The notes beneath the pieces are model-generated. The model saw only the letters and a program-made list of their open reading frames with translations. It was not told the DNA's origin and did no database searches. Shown in pieces: positions 1-6,129 of a stretch of 10,048 nt of DNA. Position 1 is the stretch's first letter. Each line of letters begins with the position of its first letter. This DNA comes from Alphaproteobacteria bacterium (GTDB lineage: Bacteria > Pseudomonadota > Alphaproteobacteria > Caulobacterales > Maricaulaceae). The position numbers and the translations under genes are program-made. Location of the stretch: NCBI GenBank assembly GCA_030428405.1, contig JAUIEH010000058.1, positions 1 to 10,048 on the forward strand, in the 5' to 3' direction.

Positions 1-2
1 CA

Positions 3-494
3 CGCGGCGCGGACGGGGCGTTCGCCGCCTATGATCTGGTCGAGAACCGCCACGAGGACGGCGTTCTCCGTGAAACGACAGCGCCGGCGACCGTCTCCGA
101 GGAGGCGACAAAGTCCGCACACGAAATTGCGCAGAACATGATGGAGCGCTTCGCCTATGTCGGCGTGCTCGCCATTGAATTCTTCGAGCTCGAAGGCGGC
201 GCGCTCCTGGTCAATGAAATCGCGCCGCGCGTCCACAATACCGGCCATTGGACGATGGACGCGACCGCGTGCGACCAGTTTGAACTGCACATGCGCGCCG
301 TCGCCGGCTGGCCGCTCGGCGATACGTCCGCGACCGCAAGCGCGGTCATGACCAATCTTCTCGGCGATGATGTCGAGCAGGCGCTTGAAATGTCGAAGTC
401 GCCGGACGTCCGTATACATCTTTACGGCAAACGCGAAGCCCGGCCCGGCCGCAAAATGGGCCACGTCACGCGCATAGCGCCGCTTCATTACTGA
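3..494 (+). CDS. purK: 5-(carboxyamino)imidazole ribonucleotide synthase, C-terminal part
   Basis: The frame is open from the left edge to a TGA stop, giving 163 residues, so roughly the C-terminal 45% of a PurK of about 355 residues. PurK is a cytosolic ATP-grasp enzyme that carboxylates aminoimidazole ribonucleotide with bicarbonate and ATP in purine synthesis. Visible family landmarks are the segment DLVENRHEDGVLRET, which matches the usual NxHxxGIL(R) stretch, the ATP-grasp block GALLVNEIAPRVHNTGHWT with its metal/ATP-binding Glu and Asn, and the typical tail GRKMGHVT. The N-terminal part lies outside the window; purE is the usual upstream partner but cannot be seen. An internal ATG pair at 138 is not a start, because homology continues upstream of it. 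Nothing in the visible part looks damaged. Confidence 0.96.
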   Translation, partial: RGADGAFAAYDLVENRHEDGVLRETTAPATVSEEATKSAHEIAQNMMERFAYVGVLAIEFFELEGGALLVNEIAPRVHNTGHWTMDATACDQFELHMRAVAGWPLGDTSATASAVMTNLLGDDVEQALEMSKSPDVRIHLYGKREARPGRKMGHVTRIAPLHY

Positions 495-515
495 GGCATG
501 CCCCCCGTATTGACT

Positions 516-544
516 TCGCGCCGGCTACGCTGTCGCCGGCGCGA
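516..544 (+). terminator. GC-rich inverted repeat after purK, possible terminator
   Basis: Perfect 10-bp inverted repeat: arm TCGCGCCGGC (516-525), 9-nt loop, arm GCCGGCGCGA (535-544), starting 21 nt after the purK stop. Position and stability suit a transcription terminator, but no T-run follows (the next bases are CTGCTATTC), so intrinsic termination is uncertain. It could instead be a protein-binding dyad or a 3'-end stabiliser. The rest of the 495-610 gap holds only the weak promoter candidate listed separately. Confidence 0.4.
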
Positions 545-568
545 CTGCTATTCAACAACCCAAAGACC

Positions 569-597
569 TTGCTTCGCTAAATTACAACTTCCACTAT
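569..597 (+). promoter_or_regulatory. Candidate promoter for the membrane-protein gene
   Basis: TTGCTT (569-574) and CACTAT (592-597) are separated by 17 nt in a locally AT-richer stretch just upstream of the GTG start at 629. This would give a 5' leader of about 25 nt. The -10 match is weak (A, A, T at the key positions). It rests on pattern and position only. Confidence 0.28.
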
Positions 598-612
598 CGG
601 TCTTCTGCGCTT

Positions 613-620
613 GAGGGGGG
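613..620 (+). promoter_or_regulatory. Ribosome binding site deciding the GTG start at 629
   Basis: GAGGGGGG lies 8-10 nt before the GTG at 629. The only earlier in-frame start, a TTG at 611, would overlap this site and has no such motif in front of it, so GTG 629 is preferred. Confidence 0.55.
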
Positions 621-628
621 ACAGGCGG

Positions 629-1585
629 GTGGACGATATCGAACTCAAGGACTTGAAGCGTCAACGCGAGGACTCGAAGCGCTGGGTCCAGCGCGCGACC
701 GGCTTCTTCATTTTCATCTCGTTGCTTGGGCTGGGCGGCGGTCTCTATTTCCTCCTCTCCGGACAGACCAATACGAGCAACCCGAATTACGTCCCGCTGG
801 AGGGAGTATTCGCGGGGGTCGTTTTACTGATCACAGCGATCGGCGCTTTGAATTTTTCCCGGCTCTGCGCGCTCGCGCTGCTCGGGCTCATACTCCTGGA
901 CTTCACCGGCCTGCCGGAGGGGCCGCAGGCGGCCGGAACCGTCGTACGCCTCGGCGCTTACGCCTTTCTGGCCGCGATGCTGACATGGCACGCATTTCGT
1001 CATCATCGCCTCTCACGCCGCGTGAGCGAACGTCCGGCCGGGCTCCGATTTCTGCGCTGGACCTGTCTTATACTGGTTATTCTGTGCACCCCGATCTTCG
1101 CACTCAGCCTCTACGCCCGCCCGATGGTGGAGATCGCGAGCGGCGACGCCATCGACGAGCGGCACGTGGCATTCCTGCGCGATCACGGCATTATCGGCGA
1201 CGATGAGCCTGTTTTGCATTTCTACGCCGTCTGGAACTTCTGGCTGGGTGAGAACGGTTATGCGGTCACGGACGAAGCCGTGCGCATGTGGTGGAGCGAG
1301 GACGAAGATATCGTCTCCGCCTGGCTGTTGCATGACCGGATCTGCAACATCGCGATCATTGAAGAGCAATCCTCCATTTCGCGCGTCGTCATCCGCTTTG
1401 GGGGCGCCGACGCGAATAACTGGATCAATGTCTCCGCACCCACCCGCAACGACGGCCATGTGCGCCTTGTAGAGGCCGTAGAAGAGCGAGCCGTCAATGT
1501 CGGACGCACTGGTGACGGCGAGCCATGCGGGCCGGTCGAGATTATCGACGTTGAACCGCCATCAGCAGGCGCGCGCAGCGGCTAA
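629..1585 (+). CDS. Unrecognised five-helix membrane protein with soluble C-terminal domain
   Basis: I do not recognise this gene. From the GTG start it encodes 318 residues. A charged N-terminal segment (1-20) is followed by five hydrophobic stretches at about 23-44, 57-76, 78-94, 103-122 and 143-163, with a basic loop (about 124-144, HHRLSRRVSERP) between the fourth and fifth. About 150 residues of soluble, acidic sequence follow. Within that domain, residues 194-222 (PVLHFYAVWNF to DEAVRMWW) resemble a small sheet domain seen in other bacterial proteins as 'xLyFYs...G.xxTdrRvvsy'; this is pattern memory, not a database match. By the positive-inside rule the Arg-rich 124-144 loop is cytoplasmic, which would put the C-terminal domain outside, in the periplasm. 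The gene stands alone behind purK with its own ribosome binding site and converges with the GNAT gene 14 nt away. Function unknown. Confidence 0.8.
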   Translation: MDDIELKDLKRQREDSKRWVQRATGFFIFISLLGLGGGLYFLLSGQTNTSNPNYVPLEGVFAGVVLLITAIGALNFSRLCALALLGLILLDFTGLPEGPQAAGTVVRLGAYAFLAAMLTWHAFRHHRLSRRVSERPAGLRFLRWTCLILVILCTPIFALSLYARPMVEIASGDAIDERHVAFLRDHGIIGDDEPVLHFYAVWNFWLGENGYAVTDEAVRMWWSEDEDIVSAWLLHDRICNIAIIEEQSSISRVVIRFGGADANNWINVSAPTRNDGHVRLVEAVEERAVNVGRTGDGEPCGPVEIIDVEPPSAGARSG

Positions 1586-1611
1586 CCGTCCGCCAGCGGC
1601 TAATCATCCGT
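1576..1611. repeat. 18-bp imperfect tandem duplication across two convergent stop codons
   Basis: Unit 1 (1576-1593) and unit 2 (1594-1611) match at 15 of 18 bases and both begin CAGCGGCTAA; a third partial copy starts CAGCG at 1612. Unit 1 contains the TAA stop (1583-1585) of the + strand membrane-protein gene, and unit 2 contains the TAG stop (1600-1602 on the - strand) of the GNAT gene. Confidence 0.75.
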
Positions 1612-2148
1612 CAGCGTCTTGCCCATGCGCGTGATTGAGACCGCCACGCCGTCATCGGAGACCGCGTCGAGTTCCTCGATCTCTTCATAGCCATAAGCGC
1701 TGTAGAGCGGCTTGCCCGCGCGCGTGGCGCCGAGCTCGGCCGTCCTGAAGCCCTCCGCACGCGCGGCGTCTTCGCAGGCGGCAAGAATGCGCGCACCGAC
1801 GCCGAGGCGGACATAATCAGGATGGGTGTACATGGCGCGGATGCGCGCGGCCTCGGTTTCCGGATCGAGCAGGCGCGCGCTGCGTCCGGGCGAGGCGTCT
1901 CCGCCGAACAAAGTCGCGCGCCGGCTCCAGCCGCCCGCGCCGATCAACTGACCGTTCAGCTCAATGACGAAATAGGCGCCGTCATCAATGAGTTGCGTGT
2001 CGAGCCCCATGAACTGACGCGCCGCGCGCGCGGCCTCGACCGAATAGAATTTCGGCAAGATCGCGTCGATCGACGCGTCCATGAGCAAGCGCAGCGCCTC
2101 AATGTCGCTCAGCCGGGCCAAGCGGACCTTGAAGGCGCCGCCCTTCAC
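1600..2148 (-). CDS. GNAT-family N-acetyltransferase
   Basis: This 182-residue protein has the single-domain GNAT layout. The N-terminal strand and helix (KVRLARLSDIEALRLLMDAS, 7-26) is the usual opening. A central strand pair around 58-73 (AYFVIELNGQLIGAGGW) follows, then the acetyl-CoA binding motif A with strand IRAMYTHPDY and pyrophosphate loop RLGVGARIL (114-122), and finally motif B with GKPLYSAYGYEEIEE (145-159). The usual Q/R-x-x-G-x-G/A loop reads VRLGVGA, so its first basic position is Val. The acceptor substrate cannot be told from sequence. The GTG start overlaps the mdh TGA stop in a GTGA overlap (2145-2148), and no strong ribosome binding site precedes it, so translation is probably coupled to mdh. 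It is the last gene of the - strand run. Confidence 0.9.
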   Translation of the reverse strand: MKGGAFKVRLARLSDIEALRLLMDASIDAILPKFYSVEAARAARQFMGLDTQLIDDGAYFVIELNGQLIGAGGWSRRATLFGGDASPGRSARLLDPETEAARIRAMYTHPDYVRLGVGARILAACEDAARAEGFRTAELGATRAGKPLYSAYGYEEIEELDAVSDDGVAVSITRMGKTLTDD

Positions 2149-3107
2149 GCCAGCGTTTGGTCAAGCGAGCGGCAGGCGTCCAGCAAACCGCGCACGGCGT
2201 TTACGGAGTTGTCGAACATGGCGCGCTCGTCGTCATTAAGCTCAATCTCGACCACGCGCTCGACGCCGCCGGCGCCGATGATCACCGGCACGCCGACATA
2301 AAGCCCGTCGAGGCCGAACTGGCCATCGCAATAGGCCGCACACGGCAGAAGCCGCTTTTTGTCGCGCAGATAGGAGACCGCCATGTCGATGGCGCTTTCA
2401 GCAGGCGCATAAAAGGCCGAGCCCGTGCCGAGAAGCTGCACGATCTCGCCGCCGCCGCCGCGCGTGCGCTGCACGATCGCGTCCATCTTTTCATCCGTCG
2501 ACCAGCCCATCGAAATGAGGTCCGGCACGGGAATGCCGGCGACGGTGGAATAGCGCAAGAGCGGCACCATCGTGTCGCCGTGACCGCCCATGACGAAGGC
2601 GGTGACGTCTTCAGCGGAGACTTTGAATTCTTCGGCCAGGAAGTGACGGAAGCGCGCACTGTCGAGCACGCCCGCCATGCCGACGACCTTGTTGTGCGGC
2701 AGGCCGGAGAATTCGCGCAGCGCCCAGACCATGGCGTCGAGCGGATTGGTGATGCAGATGACGAAGGCGTTCGGCGCATGCGCCTTGATGCCCTCGCCGA
2801 CCGCTTTCATGACCTTGAGATTGATGCCGATGAGATCGTCGCGGCTCATGCCCGGCTTGCGCGGCACGCCGGCGGTGACGATGCAGACATCCGCGCCCGC
2901 GATCGCTTCATATTTATCCGAGCCGGCGAGATTGGAGTCCTTGCCGAACACGGGCGTGGCCTCGGAGATGTCGAGCGCCTTGCCCTTGGCGACGCCCTCA
3001 GCGATGTCGAACAACACCACGTCGCCGAGTTCTTCGCGCGCACAGACATGGGCAAGCGTGCCGCCGATCATGCCGGCGCCGATGAGAGCGATCTTCTTGC
3101 GAGCCAT
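2145..3107 (-). CDS. mdh: Malate dehydrogenase, NAD-dependent, LDH-like type
   Basis: Mdh interconverts malate and oxaloacetate with NAD in the cytosolic TCA cycle. The protein is 320 residues, the normal length for the LDH-like MDH typical of Alphaproteobacteria. Visible landmarks: Rossmann loop GAGMIGG (10-16); NAD-selecting Asp34; the mobile active-site loop VPRKPGMSRDD with substrate-binding Arg83 and Arg89; Asn121 in ITNPLD; Asp149 and Arg152 in VLDSARFR; and catalytic His176 in MGGHGDTM. Arg83 at the position where LDHs carry Gln indicates a dicarboxylate substrate and so MDH. The ATG at 3105-3107 has the ribosome binding site AAGGGA 6 nt upstream. It stands 110 nt after the methyltransferase gene, in the same direction, and its stop overlaps the GNAT start. 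Alphaproteobacterial mdh is often followed by sucCD; here it is not. Confidence 0.97.
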   Translation of the reverse strand: MARKKIALIGAGMIGGTLAHVCAREELGDVVLFDIAEGVAKGKALDISEATPVFGKDSNLAGSDKYEAIAGADVCIVTAGVPRKPGMSRDDLIGINLKVMKAVGEGIKAHAPNAFVICITNPLDAMVWALREFSGLPHNKVVGMAGVLDSARFRHFLAEEFKVSAEDVTAFVMGGHGDTMVPLLRYSTVAGIPVPDLISMGWSTDEKMDAIVQRTRGGGGEIVQLLGTGSAFYAPAESAIDMAVSYLRDKKRLLPCAAYCDGQFGLDGLYVGVPVIIGAGGVERVVEIELNDDERAMFDNSVNAVRGLLDACRSLDQTLA

Positions 3108-3116
3108 TTATCGTCC

Positions 3117-3150
3117 CTTGGAGATGCTGGCGCGCAAGAAAATTGCGCGC
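3117..3150 (-). promoter_or_regulatory. mdh leader: 8-bp dyad plus block shared with the methyltransferase leader
   Basis: The mdh leader holds a perfect dyad with arms GCGCGCAA (3130-3137) and TTGCGCGC (3143-3150) and a 5-nt loop. On the - strand the loop is TTTTC and no T-run follows, so it does not look like a terminator. The + strand sequence 3117-3138 (CTTGG, AGATG, then GCGCGCAAG) recurs with small gaps at 3937-3959 ahead of the methyltransferase gene. It may be a regulator site or an mRNA 5' structure. I see no convincing mdh promoter in 3108-3217. Confidence 0.35.
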
Positions 3151-3217
3151 GAGATTGAGTCCGCCGAGGATTAGCCTGCGGCGGCGTCTCCTGCAAATGC
3201 GCGCAATGGCGCAGCGC

Positions 3218-3892
3218 TTAGCGCTTGGTGCAGAGGAGCAGGCCGTCGCCGATTGAGGTGAAGGCGATGTCGACGCGCTGATCGGCCTTGGCCCGGCGCG
3301 CAATGTCGCGCAAAGCGACCGTGTCGTCGTCGGACTTGTCGGGGTCCGCAACGTCGCCGCTCCATAAGACGTTATCGAACACGACCACTCCGCCGGGCCG
3401 CAACAGCGTCACCACGCGGTCGTAATAGTCGAGATAGCCGGGCTTATCCGCGTCGACGAACACATAATCGAAGCCGCCGCCTTCATCGGCGTCGATGAGC
3501 TGATCGAGCGAAGGCGACGCAGGCCCGACCCGCGGCTCAATGATCTCAGAGACGCCGGCCTCTTCGAAATAGCCGGTCGCCTTGGCCATGAACTCAGCGG
3601 AGATGTCGCATGCGACCAGACGCGCCTCGGCGCCGTGGCGCTCTTTCATGGCGAGGGCTGCGGCGGTCGCGGAATAGCCGGTGAACACGCCGATTTCGAT
3701 GGCGTCTCGCGCATTCACGAGATGCACGATCATTTGCAGAAACGCGCCCTGCTCGGGGCTGATCTGCATTTTTGCGTCCTCGCCCATCGCTGCGGTTTCC
3801 TCACGGCAGCGGGCAAGCGCTGGGTGCTCGGCGCGATTGGCGTCGCGCACATAGGCTTCCAAGGCCGGGCTCAGCCCTATTGATCGGCTCAT
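3218..3892 (-). CDS. Class I SAM-dependent O-methyltransferase (catechol/caffeoyl-CoA OMT-like)
   Basis: The 224-residue protein belongs to the small metal-dependent O-methyltransferase family that includes catechol- and caffeoyl-CoA-type enzymes. The SAM-binding motif I is EIGVFTGYS (66-74), with Glu66. ACDIS (94-98) supplies the Asp that binds SAM ribose. YVFVDADK (143-150), with metal-ligand Asp147, leads into RPGGVVVFDNVLWSGDV (165-181), where Asp173 and Asn174 complete the divalent metal site. The C-terminus, SIGDGLLLCTKR, is typical of the family. It probably acts in the cytosol on a vicinal diol or phenolic oxygen; the natural substrate is not known for most bacterial members. The ATG at 3890-3892 is chosen because GGAG lies 7 nt upstream and the family-like sequence starts at MSRSIGLSPALEAYV. 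A 9-residue extension to 3919 is possible but would overlap the leader hairpin. Confidence 0.9.
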   Translation of the reverse strand: MSRSIGLSPALEAYVRDANRAEHPALARCREETAAMGEDAKMQISPEQGAFLQMIVHLVNARDAIEIGVFTGYSATAAALAMKERHGAEARLVACDISAEFMAKATGYFEEAGVSEIIEPRVGPASPSLDQLIDADEGGGFDYVFVDADKPGYLDYYDRVVTLLRPGGVVVFDNVLWSGDVADPDKSDDDTVALRDIARRAKADQRVDIAFTSIGDGLLLCTKR

Positions 3893-3906
3893 GCACGGAC
3901 TCCAAC

Positions 3907-3929
3907 AAAAAACGAGCACTTAGAGCGCT
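3907..3929 (-). terminator. Hairpin plus U6 tract in the methyltransferase leader (terminator or attenuator-like)
   Basis: Read on the - strand, arm AGCGCT (3929-3924), 3-nt loop and arm AGTGCT (3920-3915) form a 6-bp stem with one G-T pair. CG and then six T residues (3912-3907) follow. The ribosome binding site GGAG (3903-3900) comes straight after. It may end the transcript from the TonB-like gene. No room remains for a promoter between it and the methyltransferase start, so it would act as a partial block or attenuator. The stem is short. Confidence 0.4.
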
Positions 3930-4011
3930 GCATAAGCTTGGGGAAGATGTGCGCGCAAGCAAGCGCGCGCTTTGACGCGCCGTGCGCCGCGACATTCGGA
4001 GCCATCGTTGG

Positions 4012-6045
4012 TCAGTCGCCGGTCAGGCGGAAATCGAACGGCAGCTCGAAAGCGGCGCCCTCGGCCGGCGAACCGTCCGCCAACAAGGGTCGCGCGATCA
4101 GGCGCTGGCTCAGACCCAAAGCAGCGCGGCCAAAGCCCCAGCCCGCCGGCGTTTCGCTGACGACTTCGCATTCCAGCCGCTGCTCGCCATTGATGACGCA
4201 GGCCAGCGTGACCTGACCCTGCTGGCTGACCGAGCGGGCGCGCGACGGATAAAGACGCTCGAAGTCATCCGCCGACGGCTGACGCACCCAGACCGGCGCG
4301 CCGCGCTGCGTGTTGCGTCCGGCGACTGCGGCGCGCGCCGCTTCCAGGCGTTCAGAGGAAATGCCGGCGGCGGCGTCATTTGACGCTGTGCGCGTGCGCG
4401 CAGCATCAAGCGCCGCAGACGTGCCGAGGGCGTCTTCGTCTGCGCCCGCATCGTCTGCGCTCGCGGCGGCGTCGCCGGTTTCGCCCGCTCTGTCGAAATG
4501 CACCTCATACCGGCCGCGATAGCTGCCGCGATCATTCGGCTCGGGCGCAGGGAAACGCGAATTCTGAACGGACTGGACAGCGGCCGCGATGACCGGCGCG
4601 CTATAGGTCGTCGCCTCGGCGACCATGATCTCTTCCGGCCGACCATTGCTGCGCACGACGAACTCGACCGTGACCGTCACATTCGCCGGCAACATGCCCA
4701 TATCGGCGGGCGGCTCGGCGGACGGGCCGGAAACCGGTCGCACATTGCGCGCCTCAGTCATGGAATCCGGACTTTCCGGGGCCAGACGGAAACCGGCCGG
4801 CGCCGGCGCCGCAGCGTCGCTGCTCGACCGCGCTGGCGGCTCGGCGACGTCTTCGCTCACCTCATTGGAGGCGACTGTGATTTCGAGCGCATCGGGCGAT
4901 TCCGCCGCGCCGCCGCCCGCGCCCGCGCCGCGCACCGCTTCCGCCACCAGGATGTCGCCGCGATAGAGGATCGCGCCGGCGCGCGCCTCAGAACCGTCGG
5001 GCACGCGCACGCGCCAAGCATCATCCTCAGCCCGGCACAGACGCAACGCCGCCGCTTCCGCGACCCAGACCGCGGGCTCGTCATCAACCTCAAGGCGCTC
5101 GCGCAAACGCGGCTGCGCATCAACGACATGGCCAAGCGCGGCGCACATATCCGCTTCCGGCAACACCGCGCGCGCCATGCCGGAGACCTCGCCGCCCTCC
5201 ATCAGGCGCGGCGCGCCGTCCTCATTGCCGAGCGCGATATAGCCGCCGCCGAGGTCAACCGTGCAGCCCAGCCCGACATCGATTTCATAGTCATCGCCGA
5301 TCACGGCCTCGACCTGCGGCTCGATGCGATTGACGTCGGCGCGCGTCGGCGCTTCGCCTTCGATGAAGGGAAAGCCGCCGGAACGGGAACGCAGAGCAAA
5401 TTCTGCACAAGGATATTCCGCCTCAAGACGGGCTGCGAGCTGCCCGGCATCGGCCCAGAGCTGAGCGATGTCGCGCGTCTCATCTGAGGCGTCGGGCTCA
5501 TCATCGGCGGGCGCGGTCTCATCATCATCCGCGCCTTCGGGCGGATCGGAGGATAGATTGCTCGCGCGCGTGACTTCGATCGGATCGGCGTCAGGCTCGG
5601 CTTCGTCCTCAGCGATGCTGGCGCGCGCGCGCGGGTCGGCCGATGCCGGCGCGGCGGCGTCTTCGGCTTCTGCTGCGTTGCTGCGGCGTTCAATGTCGCG
5701 GGCGGACGGTTCGGTCCCGGCGTCTTCGTTGGACGTATTGCGATTGCGCGGGGCGCGCTCGATCGGCAGAGGCGGCGTGTTCGCGCTTGAAATATCGGCG
5801 CGCGCGACCGTGCGCTCGGCGCGAGCGCGTTCTGCGAATGCGCTGGCTTCTTCTTCGGTGCGCGAAGAGGCGCCAAGCTGGAAGAACCAGAACACCGCCG
5901 CGCCCACGACGCCAAAAAAGGCGACATTGGCGCCGATGGCGAGCGCATAGCGCGCGCCTTGCGGCAGGTTGGCCAGCCAGCCCTCGCCGTCCCGCTCATC
6001 AGCGACCCGGCGGTATTCCCGAGATGTATATTGCCCGCGGCTCAT
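4012..6045 (-). CDS. Membrane-anchored periplasmic protein with two TonB-C-like domains (energy transducer TonB-like)
   Basis: The 677-residue protein has a short cytoplasmic N-terminus (1-32), one membrane helix at about 33-57 (YALAIGANVAFFGVVGAAVFWFF) and a long Ala/Glu/Asp-rich linker (about 60-190). An unassigned domain follows (about 192-372) with Cys213, 261, 301 and 337; its first half is faintly BON-like. There are two TonB C-terminal-like domains. One, at about 453-518, runs from NVTVTVEFVVRSNGRPEEI through AVQSVQNSRFPAPEP to YRGRYEVHF. The second, at about 584-677, includes GQVTLACVINGEQRLECEVV and ETPAGWGFGRAALGLSQ, with Cys616 and Cys626. Canonical TonB couples ExbB/ExbD energy to outer-membrane receptors; no exbB, exbD or receptor gene is nearby. 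The linker is acidic and not the Pro/Lys-rich type of classical TonB, so a cell-envelope role other than iron uptake is possible. The ribosome binding site before the ATG is weak. The ATG is 84 nt after zapE. Confidence 0.82.
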   Translation of the reverse strand: MSRGQYTSREYRRVADERDGEGWLANLPQGARYALAIGANVAFFGVVGAAVFWFFQLGASSRTEEEASAFAERARAERTVARADISSANTPPLPIERAPRNRNTSNEDAGTEPSARDIERRSNAAEAEDAAAPASADPRARASIAEDEAEPDADPIEVTRASNLSSDPPEGADDDETAPADDEPDASDETRDIAQLWADAGQLAARLEAEYPCAEFALRSRSGGFPFIEGEAPTRADVNRIEPQVEAVIGDDYEIDVGLGCTVDLGGGYIALGNEDGAPRLMEGGEVSGMARAVLPEADMCAALGHVVDAQPRLRERLEVDDEPAVWVAEAAALRLCRAEDDAWRVRVPDGSEARAGAILYRGDILVAEAVRGAGAGGGAAESPDALEITVASNEVSEDVAEPPARSSSDAAAPAPAGFRLAPESPDSMTEARNVRPVSGPSAEPPADMGMLPANVTVTVEFVVRSNGRPEEIMVAEATTYSAPVIAAAVQSVQNSRFPAPEPNDRGSYRGRYEVHFDRAGETGDAAASADDAGADEDALGTSAALDAARTRTASNDAAAGISSERLEAARAAVAGRNTQRGAPVWVRQPSADDFERLYPSRARSVSQQGQVTLACVINGEQRLECEVVSETPAGWGFGRAALGLSQRLIARPLLADGSPAEGAAFELPFDFRLTGD

Positions 6046-6095
6046 GCCGAGCGCCCCGTTGGTTCACCCAGCCCCCCGCCCCCGGGGTCTTGTCC

Positions 6096-6125
6096 TTCAT
6101 AAGCGCAAAGACGTCGCAACGCCAA
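6096..6125 (-). promoter_or_regulatory. Candidate promoter for the TonB-like gene
   Basis: On the - strand, TTGGCG (6125-6120) and TATGAA (6101-6096) are spaced 18 nt apart, each matching the sigma-70 consensus at 4 of 6 bases. The site lies between the zapE stop and the TonB-like start and would give a leader of about 40 nt. It suggests that the TonB-like gene need not depend on zapE transcription. It rests on pattern and position only. Confidence 0.32.
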
Positions 6126-6129
6126 GCGC

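Noticed and set aside
138..494. Short + strand gene starting at the ATG at 138
   Set aside because: PurK homology continues without a break upstream to the window edge, so this is the C-terminal part of a longer gene.
1578..1593. Possible terminator hairpin between the convergent stops (GCGG...CCGC)
   Set aside because: Only 4 bp of stem and no T-run on either strand.
1822..2301. + strand ORF opposite the GNAT gene and the end of mdh
   Set aside because: Crosses two well-supported genes on the other strand and has no motif.
2157..3158. 333-codon + strand ORF opposite mdh
   Set aside because: Shadow of mdh in a GC-rich genome: low-complexity His/Arg/Asp/Ala-rich translation, no motif, and mdh on the other strand is unambiguous.
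3951..3968. GCGCGC dyad as an intrinsic terminator for the TonB-like gene
   Set aside because: Read on the - strand, no T-run follows; the TTT lies on the wrong side. GCGC-rich dyads are common in this sequence, so it is only mentioned as part of the leader.
4498..5487. 329-codon + strand ORF opposite the TonB-like gene
   Set aside because: Arg/His/Ala-rich shadow without recognisable domains; the - strand frame has a membrane helix and two TonB-C-like domains.
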